DNA of 64,000 nucleotides from Mongoliibacter ruber (GCF_003003005.1 NZ_PVTR01000003.1:1-64000); one strand, 5' to 3'; shown: positions 8,609 through 17,764, counted from the stretch's first letter. A program made the numbers and translations. Notes: generated by a model not told the origin, from the sequence alone.

Positions 8609-9679
8609 ATGGTAATAGAATATCAACAGCTATTTGATTTCACCAAAAGAATTTTATTGAAAATCGGATGTCCAGAAACAGATGCTGAACTGGCTGCCGA
8701 TGTATTGCTCTCCGCTGACCTCCGTGGGATCGATTCTCATGGTGTCGCCAGGCTTTCGGGCTATGTGCGGCTATGGGAGAAAAAGCGAATCAACGCCAAT
8801 CCTAACATAAAAATTGTCCACGAAACTCCTAGTACCGCTGTGGTAGACGGGGATGCGGGTTTGGGTTTGGTGGTAGCACCATTTGCCATGAGAGTGGCAA
8901 TAGAAAAGGCAAAAAATGTAGGTACAGGTTGGGTCTCGGTCAAAAACTCCAACCACTACGGAATAGCCGGGTATCATAGTATGATGGCTTTGGAACACGA
9001 TATGATCGGTCTTTCATTCACCAATGCAAGCCCATTGGTAGCACCGACTTTCTCCAAAGAAAGACTCTTAGGAACAAACCCGATTTCAGTGGCAATTCCC
9101 GCTGGAGAAGAGCCTCCATTTGTAGCAGACATGGCAACTACTACGGCAGCCAACGGTAAACTTGAGATTTTGCAAAGAAAAGAGCAAGATGCTCCTTTTG
9201 GTTGGGTCCAAGATGATCAGGGGCAGCCAACCCAAGATGCAAATGGGGTAAAAAAAGGAGGGGCACTTTTACCTTTAGGTGGCGATCGGGATCATGGTTC
9301 ACACAAAGGCTATGCTTTAGGTTCCATTGTTGATATTTTTTCTGCAGTATTGTCTGGCGCCAATTATGGGCCATGGGTTCCCCCTTTCGTAGCATTTTTA
9401 GAGCCGGACCCAAATCCTGTGGGTGAAGGTTTGGGACACTTTTTTGGAGCAATGAGGGTCGATGCCTTCCGTCCATCTTCTGATTTCAAATCCCATATGG
9501 ATAATTGGATAAGAAGATTCCGATCAGCACAACCAACAGATGGCAATCCCAAAGTACTTATCCCCGGTGACCCTGAGAGAGATTTGGAAAAAGAAAGACG
9601 AAGCGGTGGCATACCACTTTTAAAACCAGTTTTCGAAGATCTATTAAAACTTGGTGATAGATTTGAGGTAAACCTTTGA
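8609..9679 (+). CDS. Ldh family (malate/L-lactate/ureidoglycolate) dehydrogenase
   Basis: A 356-aa NAD(P)-dependent 2-hydroxyacid dehydrogenase of the LDH2/MDH2 fold (PF02615). Typical blocks are SADLRGIDSHGVARL near residue 30, VKNSNHYGIAGYHS near 112, MATTTAANGKLE near 175 and HGSHKGYALG near 230. It lacks the classical Rossmann fold of ordinary lactate dehydrogenases. Known substrates in the family include malate, sulfolactate, ureidoglycolate and delta-1-piperideine-2-carboxylate, so the substrate is open. It follows Ppx/GppA closely and precedes a Gfo/Idh enzyme by 92 bases. Confidence 0.9.
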   Translation: MVIEYQQLFDFTKRILLKIGCPETDAELAADVLLSADLRGIDSHGVARLSGYVRLWEKKRINANPNIKIVHETPSTAVVDGDAGLGLVVAPFAMRVAIEKAKNVGTGWVSVKNSNHYGIAGYHSMMALEHDMIGLSFTNASPLVAPTFSKERLLGTNPISVAIPAGEEPPFVADMATTTAANGKLEILQRKEQDAPFGWVQDDQGQPTQDANGVKKGGALLPLGGDRDHGSHKGYALGSIVDIFSAVLSGANYGPWVPPFVAFLEPDPNPVGEGLGHFFGAMRVDAFRPSSDFKSHMDNWIRRFRSAQPTDGNPKVLIPGDPERDLEKERRSGGIPLLKPVFEDLLKLGDRFEVNL

Positions 9680-9771
9680 CCATCCATCAAATCGGATTTG
9701 ATTGATTTTGACCTTTTTGTAAATTGGTTCGGTATTGTTAGTATCACCTATTAACCCAAACCCAGTAACCA

Positions 9772-11136
9772 ATGAAAAATCTCTCACTCAACCGTCGTCA
9801 GTTTATCAAAGGCAGTGGCGCAACATTAGCCCTTGCCAGTATGGGACTGATGGGAATGAACTTTGTCAAAACAGAAAAAACCCTACAAGTAGCGCTGATT
9901 GGAAGCGGTTGGTATGGTAAAAGTGATCTTTTCCGATTGATTCAAATAGCTGACTGCGAAGTAGTGGCTTTGTGCGATGTCGATTCCAATATGTTGGAAG
10001 AAGCTGGAAAACTTGTGTCACAAAGACAGAAATCGGGTAAAGTTCCCAAACTTTATAAGGATTATCGAGAACTTCTGAAAAACCATAAGCTTGATATCAC
10101 TGTGATAGGAACACCTGATCACTGGCATGCACTTCAAGCGATAGCTGCTATAAAAGCAGGATCACATGTTTACCTCCAAAAGCCCATTTCAGTGGACGTA
10201 ATTGAAGGCGAGGCAGTAGTAGCTGCAGCTAGAAAATACGATAAAATGGTTCAAGTTGGAGTACAGCGAAGAAGCACACCACATCTTTGGGAAGCCAAGC
10301 GCGAAATTTTGGAAAAAGATATGCTTGGAAAAATTTCCCATGTCGAAATCTGCTGCTACTACCACATGAGGGCTAATGGAAATCCACCCGAACAAGATGT
10401 TCCTGACTTTTTGGATTACGACATGTGGACGGGACCGGCACCATTACGACCATATGATGGCATACCTCATACCCGTTGGTGGAGAACATTTATGGAATAT
10501 GGGAACGGGATTACCGGTGACATGTGTGTACATATGTTAGACACAGTAAGATGGCTCCTAGCTTTGGGGTGGCCAACCAAAATTACTTCAACAGGAGGTA
10601 TCTATGTACAAAAAGAGGGGAAGTCCAACATTTCGGATACCCAAACAGCCATCTTTGAATTTGATGAAATGAATGTCGTTTGGCAGCACCGTTCTTGGGG
10701 GAAACCAGTGGACCCTGAATACCCATGGGCTTTTAAAATTTATGGGGAAAAAGGCACATTGGTAGGCAGCACTATGAAGGCCGAGTTTTTACCCATGGAG
10801 GGTGAGAAAGTACTTTTTGATGTTCTTTATGAAAAAGAAGAATATCCAGAAGACCTGACTGAAGATAGAATTGAACTGAATGCTGCCCCGGCTACAAGAA
10901 GACAAATGCAGAATCTTATAAAATCAATGGAGACCGGAGAATTACCTGTTGCAGATATAAAAGAGGGGCATATTTCCACGGCTTCCTGTATTCTTGCAAA
11001 TATCTCTATGGAACTTGGCCGGCCTTTGGCATATGATCCTGAAAAAATGATTGTCGTAGATGACCCAGAAGCTACGGAAAGGTTGAGGAGGCCATATAGG
11101 TCTCCTTGGAAACATCCTGAACCTGATCAAGTATAA
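9772..11136 (+). CDS. Tat-exported Gfo/Idh/MocA oxidoreductase
   Basis: A 454-aa oxidoreductase with a twin-arginine signal (LNRRQFIKGSGATLALASMG) and a Rossmann motif ALIGSGWYGKSD near residue 41. GTPDHWHALQA and a catalytic lysine in YLQKPIS are visible; glutamine replaces the usual glutamate of EKP. The C-terminal domain has TRWWRTFMEYGNGITGDMCVHMLDTVRW, a signature of this exported subgroup. It probably oxidises a sugar or sugar derivative in the periplasm. It is unlike the gene at 1871 in detail and has no DUF1080 partner beside it. A strong terminator follows at once. Confidence 0.89.
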   Translation: MKNLSLNRRQFIKGSGATLALASMGLMGMNFVKTEKTLQVALIGSGWYGKSDLFRLIQIADCEVVALCDVDSNMLEEAGKLVSQRQKSGKVPKLYKDYRELLKNHKLDITVIGTPDHWHALQAIAAIKAGSHVYLQKPISVDVIEGEAVVAAARKYDKMVQVGVQRRSTPHLWEAKREILEKDMLGKISHVEICCYYHMRANGNPPEQDVPDFLDYDMWTGPAPLRPYDGIPHTRWWRTFMEYGNGITGDMCVHMLDTVRWLLALGWPTKITSTGGIYVQKEGKSNISDTQTAIFEFDEMNVVWQHRSWGKPVDPEYPWAFKIYGEKGTLVGSTMKAEFLPMEGEKVLFDVLYEKEEYPEDLTEDRIELNAAPATRRQMQNLIKSMETGELPVADIKEGHISTASCILANISMELGRPLAYDPEKMIVVDDPEATERLRRPYRSPWKHPEPDQV

Positions 11137-11140
11137 TCTC

Positions 11141-11169
11141 AATCCCCGAAAATTCGGGGATTTTTTTTT
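11141..11169 (+). terminator. Rho-independent terminator
   Basis: Arms AATCCCCGAA / TTCGGGGATT with a two-base AA gap are followed by an uninterrupted T tract to 11169, four bases past the stop of the oxidoreductase gene. Confidence 0.92.
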
Positions 11170-11258
11170 GTACCTGTAGCACTTTTGATGCATGTATCGT
11201 TAGGGGGGAAAATTAAACCAACTATTATATGATCAACAAATCAGTTATTAACCCATTT

Positions 11259-11954
11259 ATGAAAAAAAGTCTTGTTACATTCTTACTAATAGGAGGAATA
11301 TCCCTTCTTAGCTCTTGCCTTCCTGACAGAGATCCAGTTACCCCACCTGACGCTGCCTTTGTCACTATTTATCACGGTTCACCGGATGCTCCCAATTTGG
11401 ATATTTACGCAGAGACCAATCGGATTAATAATTCACCCCTTACATATGGCAATTCATTCCCATATAGTCAGTTTTTTATCGGTGAAAGGTTACTAAGATT
11501 CACACCTCACAATGCTGCCAATACTGTGTTGGAAACGACCCATACCTTTGAAAAAGATAAAGTTTATTCGTTATTTATAATCAATAGGCTAGCTGAAATT
11601 GAAGCTATCAAAGTAGAAGATAAATGGAGTGATCCTACTTCAGAAAATGCTCAAATAAGACTTGCACACTTATCTCCTGACGCTGGAAATATCAGGGTTA
11701 AAATTGGGGAGGAAGAGGTATTTTTCGGCGCAGCAAATAATTTTGAGGAGGTTACATCCTTCAAGGATCTGGAAAAAGGAAAGTACTCTGTGAGCATTCT
11801 AAATGAAGACGGAAGCAAGGAATTGCTAAAAATCAATGAAATAGAAATCAGGGGAAATAGAATATACTCACTTATCGTGCGGGGTTTTGCTGATAGTGAA
11901 AACGGCAATAATCCGCTGAGCGCACAACTATTGACCAACTATATTAAATTCTAA
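11259..11954 (+). CDS. DUF4397 lipoprotein
   Basis: A 231-aa lipoprotein: MKKSLVTFLLIGGISLLSSC is a signal ending in a lipobox cysteine. The mature part has two related half-domains beginning FVTIYHGSPDAPNLDIY and QIRLAHLSPDAGNIRVKI, the hallmark of DUF4397 beta-sandwich repeats. An ATG ten codons upstream (11229) is possible but would add a polar extension before the signal. The function is unknown; relatives are envelope proteins of Bacteroidota. It is monocistronic and followed by an unusually long perfect inverted repeat. Confidence 0.85.
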   Translation: MKKSLVTFLLIGGISLLSSCLPDRDPVTPPDAAFVTIYHGSPDAPNLDIYAETNRINNSPLTYGNSFPYSQFFIGERLLRFTPHNAANTVLETTHTFEKDKVYSLFIINRLAEIEAIKVEDKWSDPTSENAQIRLAHLSPDAGNIRVKIGEEEVFFGAANNFEEVTSFKDLEKGKYSVSILNEDGSKELLKINEIEIRGNRIYSLIVRGFADSENGNNPLSAQLLTNYIKF

Positions 11955-11967
11955 GCAGAGTAAATTA

Positions 11968-12009
11968 CAATTACGAATCCCAAAGATTTTTCTTTGGGAT
12001 TCGTAATTG
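11968..12009. repeat. 19-bp perfect inverted repeat
   Basis: Arms of 19 identical bases (CAATTACGAATCCCAAAGA and its complement) flank a TTTT loop, beginning 14 bases after the DUF4397 stop. No T tract follows on the plus strand. It may end or protect the upstream mRNA 3' end. The stem is longer than the other terminators in the window. Confidence 0.9.
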
Positions 12010-12161
12010 CCCTAAAAAATGTAAAATAGGTATACCTTTTTTCTCAATCACACTGGGTTTCACTCCAAACGCTAATTAAAGAGGTACAATAAATTTATCA
12101 GTTAATCACACCAACCAACAGAAATACCGAATAAATAACCATCAAAGATCTTGAAATAGGT

Positions 12162-12195
12162 ATACCATTTGGAAAGATTTCAAATGGTATTTTTT
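12162..12195 (+). terminator. terminator-like hairpin with no gene before it
   Basis: Arms ATACCATTTG / CAAATGGTAT (10 bp, 9-base loop) are followed by TTTTT. The nearest upstream gene on this strand ends 200 bases earlier, beyond another hairpin. Confidence 0.65.
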
Positions 12196-12275
12196 GGTTG
12201 CGTTGGAAAATGAAAAATTGTTTAAAACAAAACTTGTAGATACTTTTATTCGGTTATAAATGAAATCAAGAGATA

Positions 12276-12503
12276 ATGCTAAAAATTGGATATTTAGTCT
12301 TTAATAAACAAGCACTTAAAAACCTGGCTTTGCTATTTTTCCTAATTGGGCTTCCTTATGGATTTCTGATAGCTTATATACAAGATAATGGTGTAATAGT
12401 GTATCCAGCATTTCTAGTTTATGGATTATTCATTTATAACTTTTCATGTTTCTTTTTGCTAAAAAATAGAATTGCAAGGAACATAATTGAACTAAACAAT
12501 TGA
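12276..12503 (+). CDS. small two-helix membrane protein, unknown
   Basis: A possible 75-aa protein with two hydrophobic helices (about residues 14-34 and 41-61), ending in a basic/polar tail (KNRIARNIIELNN). It resembles no family I know. The frame begins with ATG and is lysine/isoleucine-rich like local coding DNA, but AT-rich DNA can produce such frames by chance. It converges with cysM. A small membrane protein is the best reading, with modest confidence. Confidence 0.4.
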   Translation: MLKIGYLVFNKQALKNLALLFFLIGLPYGFLIAYIQDNGVIVYPAFLVYGLFIYNFSCFFLLKNRIARNIIELNN

Positions 12504-12519
12504 TAATAAATCAATTGTT
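12495..12519. repeat. 10-bp inverted repeat between convergent stops
   Basis: Arms AACAATTGAT / ATCAATTGTT with a five-base loop overlap the stop codons of the small membrane gene and of cysM. It may serve as a weak bidirectional terminator. It is AT-rich and lacks a T tract. Confidence 0.4.
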
Positions 12520-13396
12520 AACCAAACAAATCCGAGCTCAAATACCTATCACCTCTATCGCAGGTAATGCAGACAATCACACCGGATTGTAATTCAGAGG
12601 CTAATTTTAAAGCGGCGTGCAAGGCTCCTCCACTACTCATGCCAGCCAAAACCCCCTCTTCTTTGGCCATCCTCCTGGTCATGTATGTGGCTTCTTCCTG
12701 ACTGACATCAATCACCCGATCAACCCGATTTGGTTCAAAAATCTTAGGCAAATACTCAGGAGACCACCTTCTGATTCCCGGTATACTTGAACCATCTGTA
12801 GGTTGAGTACCTACTATTTGAATTGCTGAATTTTTCTCCTTCAAAAACATCGAAACCCCCATAATAGTCCCTGTGGTCCCCATGGCTGACACAAAGTGAG
12901 TAACCTCGCCAGCCGTATCCCGCCAAATCTCCGGTCCAGTCGAATGATAATGTGCCATGTAATTGTCTGGATTAGAAAATTGATTGAGTATCACATAACC
13001 TTCCTCCAAAGCCATTTTTTCAGCTAATTCACGGGAATATTCAATTGTCTTTTCTGAAGGCGTAAGAATTACCTTAGCTCCATACGCTTCCATGGAAAGC
13101 ACTCTTTCTTTGGTACTATTATCGGGCATGATCAAGGTCATGTGGAGCCCGAGAATATTTGCTACCATCGCCAATGCAATACCTGTATTACCACTTGTGG
13201 CTTCTACGAGCTTGTCACCTTTTTTTATTGTGCCGCGATCCAAAGCGCTTTTGATCATATTATATGCGGCTCGGTCTTTCACACTTCCGCCTGGATTTTG
13301 TCCTTCAAGTTTGCAAAAAATCTTAACATTTGGATTTACAGGAATGTTGGTCAACTCCACCAAAGGAGTGTTTCCGATCAAGTCAACAAGTTTCAT
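12518..13396 (-). CDS. cysM: cysteine synthase B type (O-acetylserine sulfhydrylase)
   Basis: A 292-aa PLP enzyme of the beta-family. K40 in NPGGSVKDRAAYN is the PLP lysine, TSGNTG (67-72) binds the substrate carboxylate and GTTGTIMG binds phosphate. The block VGTQPTDGSSIPGIRRW is typical of CysM rather than CysK. It converts O-acetylserine plus sulfide or thiosulfate to cysteine. Its start overlaps the cysE stop by four bases (ATGA), so the two consecutive steps are translationally coupled. Confidence 0.93.
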   Translation of the reverse strand: MKLVDLIGNTPLVELTNIPVNPNVKIFCKLEGQNPGGSVKDRAAYNMIKSALDRGTIKKGDKLVEATSGNTGIALAMVANILGLHMTLIMPDNSTKERVLSMEAYGAKVILTPSEKTIEYSRELAEKMALEEGYVILNQFSNPDNYMAHYHSTGPEIWRDTAGEVTHFVSAMGTTGTIMGVSMFLKEKNSAIQIVGTQPTDGSSIPGIRRWSPEYLPKIFEPNRVDRVIDVSQEEATYMTRRMAKEEGVLAGMSSGGALHAALKLASELQSGVIVCITCDRGDRYLSSDLFG

Positions 13397-14226
13397 CCTT
13401 GGCTTTTGATTATATAAGTATCTGTTTCTTCAGAATCAGGATTATACATCCTGGCTTGGTAGTAAATTTTACTGTTGGCGGGAACGCTTTTGGTGACCCA
13501 TACATTTCCTCCAATCACCGAATGTTCACCAATAATGGTATTGCCTCCGAGAATGGTTGCTCCAGCATAGATGATTACATGGTTTTCGATTGTTGGGTGA
13601 CGCTTTTTATCAGCATCTTCTTTTTCTACACTCAATGCTCCAAGTGTGACTCCCTGATAAATTTTGACACAATTTCCGATTATGGTAGTTTCTCCGATTA
13701 CTATTCCAGTACCATGATCGATACAGAAATGTTCCCCGATTTTGGCGCCTGGGTGAATATCTATACCAGTTCGACTATGGGCATATTCTGTAATCATCCT
13801 CGGAATCAGGTATACATCGAGGCTATATAGGAGGTGAGCCACTCTATATGCTGCAATTGCATAAAAACCGGGATAACAACGAATGATTTCTGTAATGGAT
13901 TTGGCAGCTGGGTCTCCATCAAACATGGCCTGAACATCTTTCAAAATGAGCTCGTAAACCGTTTCCAATTTAAAAAAAAAGTCTTCGGCAATTTGAGCGC
14001 CATCTTGACCATGAAGGTGCCTGTTTTTGATCAAAAGACTACTTAGGTGATGTTTGAGCTCTTCAATTTTAGCGGATACTTGTACCTCTTCCTTCAGCAA
14101 ATCATTTGCAAAATCAGGAAACAGTAGCCCAAGTATGTTTTCAAAGAATGACTGAATAATTTTTGGTGAGGGACACTCAGGGCAATTCTGGTGAGATTTG
14201 CTGAGTTTTTTGACCAATGAATCCAT
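13393..14226 (-). CDS. cysE: serine O-acetyltransferase
   Basis: A 277-aa enzyme making O-acetylserine from serine and acetyl-CoA. An N-terminal helical region is followed by a left-handed beta-helix of hexapeptide repeats starting TGIDIHPGAKIGEHFCIDHGTGIVIGETTIIG, with the catalytic histidines of DIHPGA and DHGTG. It resembles the EpsC/SAT type. A Cys pair CPECPSP lies near the N terminus (residues 15-18) of unknown meaning. It forms a two-gene operon with cysM. Confidence 0.93.
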   Translation of the reverse strand: MDSLVKKLSKSHQNCPECPSPKIIQSFFENILGLLFPDFANDLLKEEVQVSAKIEELKHHLSSLLIKNRHLHGQDGAQIAEDFFFKLETVYELILKDVQAMFDGDPAAKSITEIIRCYPGFYAIAAYRVAHLLYSLDVYLIPRMITEYAHSRTGIDIHPGAKIGEHFCIDHGTGIVIGETTIIGNCVKIYQGVTLGALSVEKEDADKKRHPTIENHVIIYAGATILGGNTIIGEHSVIGGNVWVTKSVPANSKIYYQARMYNPDSEETDTYIIKSQG

Positions 14227-14252
14227 GATGAAAGGGCTTTATTAGGTGGTGA

Positions 14253-14804
14253 TTACAGAATAAAACCCACTCGAATCACGTAAGGTTCAAAATAAGGTGA
14301 TCTTCTGTTGTCATGAAGCAGATTATAAAGAAAAGTAAAGTTAAATCCTCCTCTATCCCCAGACGGAACAAAATATCCTCCTCCTAGAAAAAAAGCGGGA
14401 ACCCAAATTCTCTCAAATACATTTCTATTTCTATCTAACCAGTCATAGTTGACATTTTCGTATTCCGCATGTGCAAAAAAATTGGGGAAAATATTATATC
14501 TGGTAAAAACCCTTCCGCCATAAAGACTATTGCTACCTCCAAAAAATCTTCTGTCATTAAAATATTGATAAGTAGCTCCTACTCCACCTGAAAGTCGGTT
14601 GGTCACCATGGCTCCAACCAATGGGGAAACATCTACGAAAGTGATGGTGCCAAAAGAAGCCCCAAAATTACCTCCGTAGTACAAACGATCTTTTAATGGG
14701 GGATTGGCTTCTTCATCAATTACTCTCTGAGCTGATACAAACGTTGAAGTCCAAGCAAAAAGAATAAAAAAAACGACAATTACCTTATTCTTCAACAACC
14801 ACAT
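14253..14804 (-). CDS. outer-membrane beta-barrel-like protein, unknown
   Basis: A 183-aa exported protein with a signal peptide (residues 1-25, cleaved after VSAQ) and alternating hydrophobic strands rich in Gly, Tyr, Phe and Asn (LYYGGNFGASFGTI, RLSGGVGATYQY, GGGYFVPSGDRGGFNFTF). It ends in aromatic FEPYVIRVGFIL, as expected for a barrel closed by a terminal strand. The function is unknown. It overlaps the end of the DivIC/FtsB-like gene by 20 bases, so both probably share one transcript. Confidence 0.72.
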   Translation of the reverse strand: MWLLKNKVIVVFFILFAWTSTFVSAQRVIDEEANPPLKDRLYYGGNFGASFGTITFVDVSPLVGAMVTNRLSGGVGATYQYFNDRRFFGGSNSLYGGRVFTRYNIFPNFFAHAEYENVNYDWLDRNRNVFERIWVPAFFLGGGYFVPSGDRGGFNFTFLYNLLHDNRRSPYFEPYVIRVGFIL

Positions 14805-15072
14805 ATAAATCCTCTGTTTTTCTTTTCATCATATAACGTTCACGGGCAAACTTCTCAAGAAGTTCATAATTGCTCATCAGTTCTTCACGGTCGGCTTTTA
14901 TTTTTTCTTTTCTCTCAAGATAAAACTCCCTTTGCTTTTCCAGGTCTTTCACTTTAGACCTTAGCTTAAACTGGGTAAAGATGTCATTGGAATCAATAAA
15001 TACCATCCATAGGACAAAAAATAAAGTGAAGATGAAATAAAAATTTTTGGTGTACTTAAGGTAGCGACGCAT
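14785..15072 (-). CDS. septum formation initiator family (DivIC/FtsB-like)
   Basis: A 95-aa bitopic membrane protein: short basic N terminus MRRYLKYTK, one transmembrane helix (FYFIFTLFFVLWMVFI), then a coiled coil rich in Lys, Glu and Leu (about residues 35-70) ending in ERYMMKRKTEDLYVV. This is the FtsB/DivIC layout; these proteins link late division proteins at the septum. The ATG at 15072 is chosen over an upstream one at 15171 because the extra 33 residues are unlike the family and disrupt the N-in topology. Confidence 0.85.
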   Translation of the reverse strand: MRRYLKYTKNFYFIFTLFFVLWMVFIDSNDIFTQFKLRSKVKDLEKQREFYLERKEKIKADREELMSNYELLEKFARERYMMKRKTEDLYVVVEE

Positions 15073-15210
15073 TCTATCAATTTTTGACCATGACAAATAT
15101 AGAGATTGACAATAAAAAAAACCATAATTGGGATTTTTCATGTAACAGCTATAAGAAAGCCCAAAAACCAAGCCAGCGATAGTTAACTATCTAAATATCC
15201 GATTCCTGAT

Positions 15211-15798
15211 TTAAAAAAGCCTAAAACCAGCAGAAATAATAAGTTGATTTTGCCTTTGATCTGTTTCAAAACCGGCAACACTTCTTGATATCTTACCCAG
15301 AGAATTTTCATATTTGAAGTCCAAGATCAAATTACCGACATCTAAACCCACCCCGGCCTGATAACCTATGGTAGAATTACTATAGTCAACATCTAAAGCA
15401 TTCTGAACCCCATCTTCAATAGTATAATCGAGCAAAACAGAAGCAATTGGACCAGCCTGTACCCTGAAAAAATTAGCCAATTTAAAGCCCATCATCAAAG
15501 GAATATCAAACCTGTTGAAGTTTGCATTAATGGTCCTTACTGAAGTATTCGATGTTTCGACAATTGTTCCTCCTGTGTTAGTAAAAAGGAATTCGGGTTG
15601 CACAAATATTGATGAACCTCCCATCCTAACAAACAAACCAAGATGGTAACCCGTAAAACTATCCCCTGAGGAAAACGCGTCACCATTTACTGAAATGTTG
15701 GCTTGAGAAACTCCTACTTTTGGGCCTATTGAAAACTCTTGAGCACTTATTGCGTGACTTAGCAAGATTGTAATGAAAACTAATACAGCCTGTTTCAT
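15211..15798 (-). CDS. PorT-like outer-membrane beta-barrel protein
   Basis: A 195-aa protein with a signal peptide (MKQAVLVFITILLSHAISA) and an eight-strand-like barrel of the PF13568 type: FSIGPKVGVSQANISV, GYHLGLFVRMG, FDIPLMMGFKLANFFRVQAGP, IGYQAGVGLDVGNLILDFKYE, ending in LIISAGFRLF. Such proteins are abundant in Bacteroidota, and their individual roles are mostly unknown. It appears monocistronic. Confidence 0.8.
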   Translation of the reverse strand: MKQAVLVFITILLSHAISAQEFSIGPKVGVSQANISVNGDAFSSGDSFTGYHLGLFVRMGGSSIFVQPEFLFTNTGGTIVETSNTSVRTINANFNRFDIPLMMGFKLANFFRVQAGPIASVLLDYTIEDGVQNALDVDYSNSTIGYQAGVGLDVGNLILDFKYENSLGKISRSVAGFETDQRQNQLIISAGFRLF

Positions 15799-15873
15799 TT
15801 GATATATTTTTAGATAATCGAATCTACGAAAAAAACATATCTACAATAACGAAAAAAAAATGTTTTCAATACG

Positions 15874-16245
15874 TTAGTCCAATCCTTTTCTTGCCTGCTC
15901 TTGAGCAATTGCATAGATTTCATAAAAGTCCATTGGTTTTTGAAGAAGTATATCAAAAGTAAGTTTGCTCGCTTTCTTAAAATATTCAATGTTTCCGGAA
16001 GTGATGCCAATAATGGGTAAATTTTGAATCTTTTCGTTGAGCTTTATCTGTGCTAATAGTTCTAAGCCATCCATTTGTGGCATCATAATATCAGTTATTA
16101 TAAGATTGAACCCAGATTCACCTTCCAAAATGCTGATAGCTTCTACACCATTATTCGCAGTAAAAACTAGGTGATTTTCTTTTTCAAATACTTTTTTCAA
16201 AATAAGCCTATTGATGGCATCATCATCTACAACGAGGACTTTCAT
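15874..16245 (-). CDS. single-domain response regulator
   Basis: A 123-aa receiver domain without an output domain. The acidic pocket D7-D8-D9, phosphoacceptor D52 (IITDIMMPQMDG), switch T82 and invariant K103 (LLQKPMD) are all present, so phosphorylation is expected. No histidine kinase lies nearby. It may act as a CheY-like or phosphorelay intermediate; the partner cannot be named. Confidence 0.92.
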   Translation of the reverse strand: MKVLVVDDDAINRLILKKVFEKENHLVFTANNGVEAISILEGESGFNLIITDIMMPQMDGLELLAQIKLNEKIQNLPIIGITSGNIEYFKKASKLTFDILLQKPMDFYEIYAIAQEQARKGLD

Positions 16246-16321
16246 GCGGTTTAGGGGGTTGGATCAGTCAACAATATACATAAATCATAATATAAAATAC
16301 ATATTTAGATAGATAAAATAA

Positions 16322-16347
16322 AAAAAGAGGGGTTTAAACCCCTCTTT
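16322..16347 (-). terminator. terminator of NSS transporter gene
   Basis: Palindromic stem AAAGAGGGGTTT / AAACCCCTCTTT, 29 bases past the transporter stop; the minus strand continues with a T-rich tract. Confidence 0.88.
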
Positions 16348-16375
16348 CAAATGATAAACAATGTCTTTAAAGGAA

Positions 16376-17764
16376 TTACCCTCCTTCTTGAGGCGTACCA
16401 AACACGCCTACTAGATCCAGTAATACCAATGCAATTACAATAGGACAAACCCATTTGATAAAGAAAATCCACGCTGATCTCAAAGGTCCTTTAAAACCAG
16501 GAGCACCTTGAGCCAATTCATTGGCAAAATCCCCGATCTTCTTAGCCCATCCAGTATACAAGCTCAACATTAGACAAATGACAACCACTGCAAATGTCCC
16601 AAAGACAAAATCCATGATAGCAAAGAAACCTACCTGAGTATTGCCAAGGAAATTAAGTGTAAGGTCATTGAAATAATTCCCCTCAATAGATGACAAAGCT
16701 GAAGGCACTGAAAGAGCCATTGCTGCAATACCTATGGACCATGTCGCTTTTTTCCTACTCCACTTTTTCTCGTCAATAAAATAAGAAACCGGAACTTCCA
16801 ACATGGAAATACTTGACGTGAGTGCAGCCACTAAAAGCAATAAGAAGAACAAGGCTCCAATGAAGTTTCCACCTGGCATTGCATCAAATACCTTCGGCAA
16901 AACTTCAAATACCAAGGCAGGGCCACCTGCTGGATCTTTTCCTGGCAACAAGGCAAACAAAGCCGGAAATACCATCAGTCCACCCATCAAGGCGACCATG
17001 CTGTCCATCCCTGCAATCCAACCTGAAGATTGGACAATGTTGCTTTTCTTAGGTAAATAAGAACCAAAAGTAATCATCAACCCCCAACCTACTGACATAG
17101 AGAAAAAGGCTTGACCAAGAGCTTGTAAAACAACTTTACTGGTGATTTTTGTAAAATCAGGATATAAATAATACCTAACCCCTTCCATAGCACCATCTAA
17201 AGTCACTGCTCTTCCAGCTATGAAAATAATGATCACAAATAAAATAGGCATTAGAAATTTAGCTGCTTTTTCTATACCTCCGGAAACGCCACCTAATACA
17301 ACGGCAATGGTCAAAAATATGAATAAGAAACACAGAGGAACTACATACTGAGGCGTATCTTGAAATTCCTCAAAATCTATCGGAATGTTTACCAATTCGG
17401 TAAAAATATACCCAATTGTCCATCCAGCTATTACTGAATAATAACTCAACACACAGAAACAAACCAAAATACACAATACTCCTGCAATCTGCCAGAAACC
17501 ATTCCCTCCGGTAGCTTTGATTGCACCGATTGGGTTTTTGCCTGATTTACGGCCTAAGGCAATTTCATTCAATAAGAGCGGAAGCCCGATAAGGAGAACG
17601 CGGATAGCATATACAAATACGAAAGCTCCTCCTCCATTTTCACCGGTGAGATATGGAAATCTCCAAATGTTTCCCAATCCAACCGCAGAACCGGCTGCAG
17701 CCATAATAAAACCCAAACTTGAGCCAAATTGGCCTCTACCTTGGGTATCTGAATTCATCGCCAT
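16376..17764 (-). CDS. neurotransmitter:sodium symporter family transporter
   Basis: A 462-aa polytopic inner-membrane protein with about 11-12 helices. The first helix carries the family sodium/substrate motif GSAVGLGNIWRFPYL, followed by NGGGAFVFVY and LLLNEIALGRKSG. These SNF/NSS carriers, which include LeuT and MhsT, import amino acids with sodium. The substrate cannot be read. It is 39 bases after the RmlD-like gene and may be the last gene of the long operon that ends at the terminator at 16347. Confidence 0.92.
   Translation of the reverse strand: MAMNSDTQGRGQFGSSLGFIMAAAGSAVGLGNIWRFPYLTGENGGGAFVFVYAIRVLLIGLPLLLNEIALGRKSGKNPIGAIKATGGNGFWQIAGVLCILVCFCVLSYYSVIAGWTIGYIFTELVNIPIDFEEFQDTPQYVVPLCFLFIFLTIAVVLGGVSGGIEKAAKFLMPILFVIIIFIAGRAVTLDGAMEGVRYYLYPDFTKITSKVVLQALGQAFFSMSVGWGLMITFGSYLPKKSNIVQSSGWIAGMDSMVALMGGLMVFPALFALLPGKDPAGGPALVFEVLPKVFDAMPGGNFIGALFFLLLLVAALTSSISMLEVPVSYFIDEKKWSRKKATWSIGIAAMALSVPSALSSIEGNYFNDLTLNFLGNTQVGFFAIMDFVFGTFAVVVICLMLSLYTGWAKKIGDFANELAQGAPGFKGPLRSAWIFFIKWVCPIVIALVLLDLVGVFGTPQEGG

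Larger units (their letters stand above)
11955..12275. other. hairpin-rich intergenic gap, no gene
   Basis: These 321 bases hold a 19-bp perfect inverted repeat (11968-12009), two copies of AAATAGGTATACC (12024-12036 and 12154-12166) and a terminator-like hairpin (12162-12195). No open frame of note was found. The arrangement would suit a short untranslated transcript ending at 12195, but that is inference. Confidence 0.55.
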
